Below, piece after piece: positions 14,516 through 19,236 of a stretch of 19,236 nucleotides of DNA. The notes beneath the pieces are model-generated. The model saw nothing but the letters and a program-made list of their open reading frames with translations. It was not told the DNA's origin and did not search any database. The stretch spans positions 1-19,236 of the forward strand of contig CALBGG010000113.1 in assembly GCA_937893605.1 (NCBI GenBank), read 5' to 3'. Each line of letters opens with the position of its first letter. Position 1 is the first letter of the stretch. The stretch comes from an uncultured Clostridia bacterium (lineage in GTDB: Bacteria; Bacillota; Clostridia; Oscillospirales; Oscillospiraceae). The position numbers were made by a program, and so were the translations under genes.

Positions 14516-15223
14516 TCAGTCGCCCTCGACCATCCTGTAGCCCACGCCGATCTCGGTGAAGATATATTGCGGCTCGGCCGGATTTTTTTCGATCTTGCGG
14601 CGGATGTTTGCCATATGCACACGCAGCGACTGGTTATTACCGCGGGTGCCGGGACCCCACAGCTCCTTGATTATATAATCATAGGTCAGTACTTTTCCGG
14701 CGCATTTCCCCAAAAGTGCAACAATTTTATACTCGTTCTGCGTAAGTCCGACATTCTGACCGTTAACGAGCACCCGATGCTTGTCATAGTCGATCTCAAG
14801 GTCGCCGGACTTGAATTTTCCCGTGGTCGCGATGGTCTCGTTTGCAAGACCTGTGCGCGTATGGCGGATGGCTGTGCGTATGCGCGCAAGGAGTTCGCCA
14901 GCGCCGAAGGGCTTTGTTATATAGTCATCCGCACCGAGATCGAGAGCCTCGACCTTATCGCGCTCATGCGCACGGGCGGAGACGACGACGATTGGAAGAA
15001 GCGTCCACTCACGCACGTTTTTGATGATCTGAAGCCCATCAATATCTGGCAGACCGAGATCAAGGACGATGAGATCCGGGCAGTGCGAGGTTATCATAGA
15101 ATACGCCTCCGCGCCGGAGCGAGCGACAATAACGTCATAATCATTAGAGGTAAGTATTGCGCGCAGAAAGTTTGATATGCTGCGTTCGTCTTCAACAATG
15201 AGTATCTTATCACGGATGTTCAT
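14516..15223 (-). CDS. KdpE-like OmpR-family response regulator
   Basis: A 235-residue DNA-binding regulator. The receiver domain has the acidic pair E11-D12, phospho-acceptor D55 (LDLGLPD), S82 and K104 (YITKPFG). A winged-helix domain follows (about 130-232) with the NQSLRVHMANIRRKIE recognition region and a C-terminal GVGYRMVE. The REWTLLPIVVVSARAHERDKVEALDLGADDY stretch is strongly KdpE-like. GGAGGAGG within the end of the kinase gene lies eight bases before the ATG, and the genes overlap by 14 bases. KdpE normally activates kdpFABC potassium transport, but no such genes are in this window, so the target is unknown. Confidence 0.9.
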   Translation of the reverse strand: MNIRDKILIVEDERSISNFLRAILTSNDYDVIVARSGAEAYSMITSHCPDLIVLDLGLPDIDGLQIIKNVREWTLLPIVVVSARAHERDKVEALDLGADDYITKPFGAGELLARIRTAIRHTRTGLANETIATTGKFKSGDLEIDYDKHRVLVNGQNVGLTQNEYKIVALLGKCAGKVLTYDYIIKELWGPGTRGNNQSLRVHMANIRRKIEKNPAEPQYIFTEIGVGYRMVEGD

Positions 15224-16304
15224 TCTTTTTTTCCTCCTCCATGGGTATAGTGAAACTGAAAACGGCGCCGCCCTCTGGGAGATTTGCCGCGCTTATTGTT
15301 CCGCCGTGGGCGGCAACTATCGCCTGACATGCGGCAAGGCCTATGCCGCGGAATCTGTTGCTGTCGTATGATTGGCCGTTCTTCGGGTCTATATGACCGC
15401 GAAACAGAACCGGGATTATTGCAGGATCAAGCCCGGCGCCGTTGTCCGCAACCGAGACAAGGGTCTGCCTGCCGCTGCATTTTACATTGAGGCAAAGCTC
15501 CGTCATGCCCTCGGCATGCTTTGCGGCGTTGTCCAACAGGTTCATAATGACCTGCTCTATGAGCATGGCGTCGACATTCACCATCAAAGGCTCGTCGGGG
15601 ATGGTGACCTTGAGCTTGATGCCCGGGTGACGTTTTTTGAAATTTGCGATGCACTCACCGAAAATCTCCTCGATAAGCTCCGGACTCTTTTCGATGCTTG
15701 CCTGCTCGGTGCCGCTTATGCGCGTTATCGAAAGCAGGTTCTCAACCATTCTAACGAGCCACTCGGCGTCCTGCTTGGCGTCGCCCAAAAGCTCGGCCTT
15801 CTCTGCATGAGAAAGGTGCTCATCTTCATTCATGACCGTGTCGATAACTCCGATTATCGAAGTCAGCGGCGTGCGAAGATCGTGAGATATCGCGCGCAGC
15901 AGGTCTGCGCGCAGCTTGGCCTGCGCGGCCTCGTGCCGGAGCTTTTCCTGCTCATGCGAGCGCGTTGTAAGCGTTGAAATGACAATCGATACCGTAAGCA
16001 TTGTCAAAAACGTTATCGGGTAGCCGTATATGGAGAAGTTGAGCTTCATGTACGGGAAAGTAAAGGCGTAGTTAACGCCGATAACGCTTATGAGCGAGGC
16101 GATGATGCCGTAAAAATACCCGTCCGTCATAAGAGAGATTATAAGCACGGCGAGTATGAATACCATCGGTACGAAGGTGTCCGTCGTTCCGACGCGGCTG
16201 AGCGAGGAGCACAGCACCCAGGCAACGCCGAGCACTGCCAAAAATATCAGCCAGTTGCGTATCGTGCGCAGTATTTCGTTTTCGATCCGTTTTTTCCTGT
16301 TCAT
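15210..16304 (-). CDS. KdpD-like sensor histidine kinase lacking the KdpD N-terminal domain
   Basis: A 364-residue membrane kinase. Four helices in DUF4118 arrangement occupy residues about 17-110. They are followed by a HisKA domain with phospho-acceptor H141 (AISHDLRTPLTSIIG), and a HATPase domain with N-box EQVIMNLLDNAAKHA, G1 VADNGAGLD and G2 RGIGLAACQAIVAAHGG. Full-length KdpD has an additional cytoplasmic KdpD plus Usp region of roughly 370 residues before the helices; here the protein begins 16 residues before the first helix, and upstream sequence offers no coding frame for it. The predicted transcription start coincides with the ATG at 16304 and no ribosome site is visible. It overlaps the response regulator gene. 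Confidence 0.9.
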   Translation of the reverse strand: MNRKKRIENEILRTIRNWLIFLAVLGVAWVLCSSLSRVGTTDTFVPMVFILAVLIISLMTDGYFYGIIASLISVIGVNYAFTFPYMKLNFSIYGYPITFLTMLTVSIVISTLTTRSHEQEKLRHEAAQAKLRADLLRAISHDLRTPLTSIIGVIDTVMNEDEHLSHAEKAELLGDAKQDAEWLVRMVENLLSITRISGTEQASIEKSPELIEEIFGECIANFKKRHPGIKLKVTIPDEPLMVNVDAMLIEQVIMNLLDNAAKHAEGMTELCLNVKCSGRQTLVSVADNGAGLDPAIIPVLFRGHIDPKNGQSYDSNRFRGIGLAACQAIVAAHGGTISAANLPEGGAVFSFTIPMEEEKKNEHP

Positions 16305-16310
16305 GAATTA

Positions 16311-16319
16311 ATTATAACA
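16311..16319 (-). promoter_or_regulatory. Extended -10 promoter placing +1 on the histidine kinase start codon
   Basis: Minus-strand TGt (16319-16317) directly followed by a perfect TATAAT (16316-16311). Six bases later, at 16304, lies the A of the kinase ATG, so the canonical +1 equals the start codon. I see no good -35 at 16-18 bases; the TGn element would compensate. There is no Shine-Dalgarno sequence between the -10 and the ATG. Confidence 0.6.
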
Positions 16320-16392
16320 CAGATTGCATTAAGACTTTGTTAAGAAATTTATACCCATTCCAAGCCGTTTGACAGAGTTTTTGCATAGACTG

Positions 16393-16421
16393 TTGACAAA
16401 CTCGGCGGTATGGCGTATGAT
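16393..16421 (+). promoter_or_regulatory. Promoter of the cysteine leader-cysK-cysE unit
   Basis: Consensus TTGACA (16393-16398), a 17-base spacer, then TATGAT (16416-16421), with predicted +1 near 16428. A second TTGACA at 16369-16374 has no -10 at the right distance. The repeated GTTTGACA / GTTGACAAAC context could hold a regulator site. Confidence 0.8.
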
Positions 16422-16468
16422 ACTTAAAAACCCCATTTGATAAATAGGAATTGAAAGGAGCGGCGGAC

Positions 16469-16552
16469 GTGCATATCGCAGACGTAACGGTTATGAGCAC
16501 CTGCTGTTGTGGCATCTGCGCTTGTCGATGCCGGCGTCGTCGTATGCCTTGA
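16469..16552 (+). CDS. Cysteine-rich leader peptide (27 residues), putative attenuator sensor
   Basis: A GTG-start ORF with AAAGGAG at 16454-16460, eight bases from the start and just downstream of a consensus promoter. It encodes 27 residues, six of them Cys: C12-C13-C14 (codons TGC TGT TGT, 16502-16510), C17, C19 and C21, then an arginine-rich end (R20, R22-R25) and Met-Pro-stop. The segment reads S-T-C-C-C-G-I-C-A-C-R-C. It lies directly before a terminator and the cysteine genes, so I interpret it as a leader peptide whose translation senses charged tRNA-Cys. Poly-cysteine leader ORFs controlling sulfur genes are known from mycobacteria; I do not know of one described in Clostridia. An internal ATG at 16493 has no ribosome site. 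A free functional peptide is less likely. Confidence 0.78.
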   Translation: MHIADVTVMSTCCCGICACRCRRRRMP

Positions 16553-16582
16553 TACGGTGTTGCAGCCGTATTAGCAGCGGCG
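16535..16582 (+). promoter_or_regulatory. Candidate antiterminator fold of the cysteine attenuator
   Basis: CGTCGT (16535-16540) can pair with GCGGCG (16577-16582, two G-U pairs). It encloses a second stem ATACGG (16552-16557) / CCGTAT (16566-16571). The outer helix consumes half of the terminator's left arm (16578-16586), so the two folds are mutually exclusive. A ribosome held at the Cys codons (16502-16510) leaves this fold free; one at the stop codon (16550-16552) covers it. The pairing was found by eye and not energy-tested. Confidence 0.45.
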
Positions 16583-16609
16583 ATGCTTTAAGGCATCGTC
16601 GATTTTTTT
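16578..16609 (+). terminator. Attenuator terminator upstream of cysK
   Basis: CGGCGATGC (16578-16586) / GCATCGTCG (16593-16601) make a 9-bp stem with one G-U pair and a TTTAAG loop, followed by ATTTTTTT. It lies between the leader peptide and cysK, so it must be read through for cysK-cysE expression unless another promoter exists. Confidence 0.88.
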
Positions 16610-16639
16610 ATGCCGAATTTCAGATTAGAGGGAACAACA

Positions 16640-16990
16640 ATGAAAATTTACAAGTCAGTATCCGAGCTTACGGGGCGCACACCTCTTCTGGAGCCGAGAA
16701 ATATCGAGGATGAAAACAGGCTCTGCGCGAGGCTGCTCTTAAAGCTCGAGATGTTTAATCCCGCAGTATCGGTGAAGGACCGCGCTGCAAAGGCGATGAT
16801 TGACGATGCCGAGGCGAAGGGCATGCTCGCCTCCGGCGGTACGATAATCGAGCCCACCAGCGGGAATACAGGCATCGGCATTGCTTCCATAGGCGCATCA
16901 CGCGGCTACAAAGTCATCATAGCAATGCCAGACACCGGCGATAGATATCTTTCGGTTCCATGTTTAAGGAGAGTGACAAGTGATGTTTGA
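16640..16990 (+). pseudogene. cysK: cysK remnant: cysteine synthase with internal deletion and 3' frameshift
   Basis: The first 97 codons are a good cysteine synthase (O-acetylserine sulfhydrylase) N-terminus, including the PLP lysine K46 (SVKDRAAKA) and the phosphate loop SGNTG (74-78). At MPD (96-98) the frame jumps directly to DTGDRYLS, a motif that normally ends the protein about 190 residues later. The whole centre is missing and the product would be 116 residues instead of roughly 300. A second lesion follows: the natural ending P-M-F-K-E-S-D-K-stop (ending at 16983) is visible in another frame, one base away. AGAGGG precedes the ATG at 16640. Without the PLP-binding core it cannot be active. 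An assembly error is the main alternative. Confidence 0.85.
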
Positions 16991-17627
16991 TGAACTGCTT
17001 GAAACAGTAAATGCTTATCTTATGCGCGACCCGGCGGCGAAAAATCCCTTTGAGGTGCTGTTTCTGTATCCCGGCGTGAAGGCCGTGTGCTATCACCGCC
17101 GTGCGCACTGGTGCTATGAGCATAATCTCATGTTCCTCGCACGCATGATATCGCAGATTAGCCGGCACCGCACCGGCATCGAGATCCATCCCGGTGCGAA
17201 GATAGGCCGCCGCCTCGTTATCGACCATGGCATGGGCATCGTCATCGGCGAAACTGCCGAGATCGGAGATGATTGCCTTATCTACCACGGCGTTACCCTC
17301 GGCGGTACGGGCAAGGACAGCGGAAAGCGCCATCCGACGATAGGCAATAATGTCCTCATCGGCACGGGCGCCAAGGTGCTCGGGCCGTTCAAGGTCGGCG
17401 ATAACAGCCGAATCGCGGCAAACTCCGTTGTTCTGAGCGAGATCCCGCCCGACAGCACGGCCGTCGGCATCCCCGCGCGCATCGTGAAGCGTCAGGGCGT
17501 CAAGGTTGACTACGCGACCGAGGTCGATCAGGTCAGCATCTCCGACCCTGTTGCCGAGGAGCTCGCGGCAATAAGAAAAGCCCTGTGCGAGATGAACACA
17601 AGGCTTCAGAATATGGAGACAAAATAA
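16983..17627 (+). CDS. cysE: Serine O-acetyltransferase
   Basis: A 214-residue left-handed beta-helix acetyltransferase that converts L-serine and acetyl-CoA to O-acetylserine, the substrate of cysteine synthase. The catalytic region is DHGMGIVIGETAEIGDDCLIYHGVTLGG, with the GKRHPTIG loop and hexapeptide repeats to about residue 165. The protein is short at the N-terminus, as is common in Gram-positives. Its C-terminus (LQNMETK) lacks the terminal Ile needed for classical complex formation with CysK. The ATG at 16983 overlaps the ancestral cysK stop (TGATG) and has AAGGAG at 16966-16971; a GTG at 16980 is possible. It is intact although cysK is broken. Expression is predicted to depend on readthrough of the leader terminator. 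Confidence 0.95.
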   Translation: MFDELLETVNAYLMRDPAAKNPFEVLFLYPGVKAVCYHRRAHWCYEHNLMFLARMISQISRHRTGIEIHPGAKIGRRLVIDHGMGIVIGETAEIGDDCLIYHGVTLGGTGKDSGKRHPTIGNNVLIGTGAKVLGPFKVGDNSRIAANSVVLSEIPPDSTAVGIPARIVKRQGVKVDYATEVDQVSISDPVAEELAAIRKALCEMNTRLQNMETK

Positions 17628-17630
17628 GAA

Positions 17631-17658
17631 AATCCGCAGCGAAAGCTGCGGATTTTTT
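17631..17658. terminator. Bidirectional terminator between cysE and guaB
   Basis: AATCCGCAGC (17631-17640) / GCTGCGGATT (17645-17654) with a GAAA tetraloop, followed by a run of T on the plus strand. The minus-strand copy is followed by TTTCTTATTTT for the convergent guaB. Confidence 0.93.
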
Positions 17659-17662
17659 ACGT

Positions 17663-19153
17663 TTAATTGTTCTTGAGAATGACATCGTGGCTGCCGCCCT
17701 CAACGATGCTGACAGAGGATACGAGCGTGAGCTTTGCGTCGCGCTTTAAGTCGGAAAGATTGGTCACGCCGCAGTTGCACATGGTTGATTTTATCTTGTA
17801 AACGCTCTTTTCAAGATTGTCGTGCAGAGGACCTGCGTAGGTGACATAGGAGTCGACACCCTCCTCAAAGCCGAGCTTGCTCTGACCTCCGAGGTCATAG
17901 CGCTGCCAGTTGCGTGCGCGGTTTGAGCCCTCCCCCCAGTATTCTTTGACGTAGCTGCCGTTGACGATGAGCTTTGCGGTGGGGCTTTCGTCGAAGCGGG
18001 CAAAATATCTGCCCATCATGAGGAAGTCCGCGCCCATTGCAAGTGCGAGCGTCATGTGATAATCATGGACAAGGCCGCCGTCCGAACAGATGGGAACGTA
18101 CACGCCGGTCTTTTCAAAATACTCGTCGCGCGCTGCCGCGACCTCAATGAGCGCCGTCGCCTGACCGCGGCCGATGCCTTTGGTCTCGCGCGTTATGCAG
18201 ATCGAGCCGCCGCCGATGCCGACCTTGACGAAGTCCGCGCCGGCCTCGGCGAGGAAGAGAAAGCCGTCTCTGTCGACGACGTTGCCTGCGCCGACCTTGA
18301 CGCTGTCGCCGTATCTTTCGCGGATGAAATCAATGGTCTTTTTCTGCCAGCAGGAGAAGCCCTCGGAGGAGTCGATGCACAAAACGTCCGCGCCGGCATC
18401 GATGAGGGCGGGAACGCGCTCGGCGTAGTCGCGGCTGTTTATGCCCGCGCCGACAACATAGCGCTTGTGCTCGTCGAGTATCTCGTTTGGGTTGTTCTTG
18501 TGTTCGGCGTAGTCCTTGCGGAAAACAAAGTAGAGAAGCCTGCCCTCGGAATCAACTATGGGCAGAGAATTTAATTTGTGATCCCAGATGATGTCGTTTG
18601 CTTCCTTGAGCGAGGTGCCCTCTGGCGCTGTGACGAGCTTTTCAAGCGGAGTCATGAACTCGGAAACGCGGGTAGTCAAATCCATACGCGATACGCGGTA
18701 GTCGCGGCTGGAGACAATGCCGAGAAGCTTGCCCGTTGCCGAGCCGTCGGAGGTGACAGCCATGGTTGAGTAGCCGTTGCGCTCCTTGAGCTCAAGCACG
18801 TCGCCGAGCGTCGCGTCGGGGGTTATGTTCGATGCGCTGGGAACGAAGCCTGCCTTGTAGCTTTTAACGCGCGCTACCATTGCCGCTTCGTCTTCTATCG
18901 ACTGAGAACCGTATATGAACGATATGCCGCCCTCCTTGGCCAAAGCTATGGCCATCGTGTCGTTTGAAACAGACTGCATGATGGCCGACGCAAACGGCAC
19001 GTTGAGGCTCAGCGCGGGCTCCTCGCCCTTTTTGAACTTCACAAGGGGAGTCCTGAGCGTTACCTTATCGGGAACGCAGTCCTCGCTCGTGTAGCCGGGA
19101 ATGAGAAGATACTCGCTGAAGGTTCTGGAGGGTTCGTTGAAATAAATCGCCAT
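17663..19153 (-). CDS. guaB: IMP dehydrogenase (divergent subtype)
   Basis: A 496-residue enzyme oxidising IMP to XMP with NAD+, the committed step of GMP synthesis. A TIM barrel is interrupted by paired CBS domains (about residues 95-220). The catalytic cysteine is near residue 318 in GIGGGSICITRETKG, where most homologues have GPGSICTTR. The flap reads EYWGEGSNRARNWQRY, instead of the common GMGS, and keeps an Arg-Tyr pair. VKVGAGNVV and SDGGLVHDYHMTLALAMGADFLMMG are typical NAD/IMP binding stretches. AAGGAG six bases upstream selects the ATG at 19153 over an in-frame ATG at 19174. The variant loop suggests a separate IMPDH clade. GMP reductase is less likely because it lacks CBS domains. 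Confidence 0.93.
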   Translation of the reverse strand: MAIYFNEPSRTFSEYLLIPGYTSEDCVPDKVTLRTPLVKFKKGEEPALSLNVPFASAIMQSVSNDTMAIALAKEGGISFIYGSQSIEDEAAMVARVKSYKAGFVPSASNITPDATLGDVLELKERNGYSTMAVTSDGSATGKLLGIVSSRDYRVSRMDLTTRVSEFMTPLEKLVTAPEGTSLKEANDIIWDHKLNSLPIVDSEGRLLYFVFRKDYAEHKNNPNEILDEHKRYVVGAGINSRDYAERVPALIDAGADVLCIDSSEGFSCWQKKTIDFIRERYGDSVKVGAGNVVDRDGFLFLAEAGADFVKVGIGGGSICITRETKGIGRGQATALIEVAAARDEYFEKTGVYVPICSDGGLVHDYHMTLALAMGADFLMMGRYFARFDESPTAKLIVNGSYVKEYWGEGSNRARNWQRYDLGGQSKLGFEEGVDSYVTYAGPLHDNLEKSVYKIKSTMCNCGVTNLSDLKRDAKLTLVSSVSIVEGGSHDVILKNN

Positions 19154-19204
19154 ATTGCTTCTCCTTATTATCAAATATTAAACGCTATTTTCGCATAAAT
19201 AAAT

Positions 19205-19236
19205 AAAACCGTCAATTGACAAATTGACGGTTTTAG
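19205..19236. terminator. Bidirectional terminator at the right window edge
   Basis: AAAACCGTCAATT (19205-19217) / AATTGACGGTTTT (19222-19234) form a 13-bp stem with a GACA loop. On the minus strand it is followed by ATTTATTT. It would insulate guaB from the gene beyond the window and leaves about 50 bases for the guaB promoter, which I cannot place confidently. Confidence 0.82.

Noticed and set aside
16369..16374. A second cysteine-operon promoter with TTGACA at 16369
   Set aside because: No -10 hexamer occurs 16-18 bases downstream.
16507..16713. 68-codon plus-strand frame across the attenuator terminator
   Set aside because: It has no ribosome site and reads through the terminator and the cysK start in another frame.
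1..19236. CRISPR arrays, insertion sequences, tRNA or rRNA genes
   Set aside because: No regularly spaced repeats, transposase motifs, terminal repeats or cloverleaf/rRNA signatures were seen on either strand.

Overview
The window reads as a chromosomal segment of an anaerobic Firmicute, most likely a gut Clostridia lineage with moderately high GC. The indicators are strong AGGAGG-type ribosome sites, TTG and GTG starts, compact gene pairs separated by bidirectional terminators, a YitT-family protein, a single-chain glycyl-tRNA synthetase, a KdpDE-type two-component pair and an LtaS-type enzyme. This placement is inference. I see no mobile element, CRISPR array, rRNA or tRNA.

Layout, left to right. 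The minus strand holds glycyl-tRNA synthetase coupled to the N-terminal part of an LTA-synthase-family membrane enzyme that runs off the left edge (1-2272). A 365-base intergenic region follows, then a heavily codon-biased PLP aminotransferase (2638-3825). A predicted 69-nt small RNA with its own promoter and terminator sits at 3952-4020. Next come a FlK-like hotdog thioesterase coupled to a ParA/MinD-like ATPase (4093-5186) and two membrane proteins (YhhN-like and DUF1461/TIGR01906, 5271-6567). Then there are a lipoyl-less E2-type acyltransferase homologue (minus), MntP plus a VTT/TVP38-family membrane protein (plus), a small FHA protein (minus), and an MMPL transporter coupled to a lipoprotein (9368-13008).

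The right third holds, on the minus strand, a KdpDE-like pair, then YitT and a dCMP deaminase. On the plus strand is a cysteine biosynthesis unit (16393-17658). guaB on the minus strand closes the window.

The most interesting part is the cysteine unit. A textbook promoter (TTGACA-17-TATGAT) is followed by a 27-codon GTG-start ORF with a good ribosome site. It encodes six cysteines, three in a row, followed by an arginine-rich tail. A strong intrinsic terminator and a competing fold come next, and then a cysK remnant and an intact cysE. This has the architecture of a ribosome-mediated, cysteine-sensing transcription attenuator. Its first structural gene, cysK, has lost about 190 central codons, apparently by recombination between two PDT-encoding short repeats, and carries a second single-base lesion near the end.

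Other notable signals are the UCCCCC-loop small RNA and two promoters whose predicted +1 is exactly the A of the start codon (5271 and 16304), implying leaderless mRNAs. All structure and promoter calls were made by eye; no folding or database search was run.
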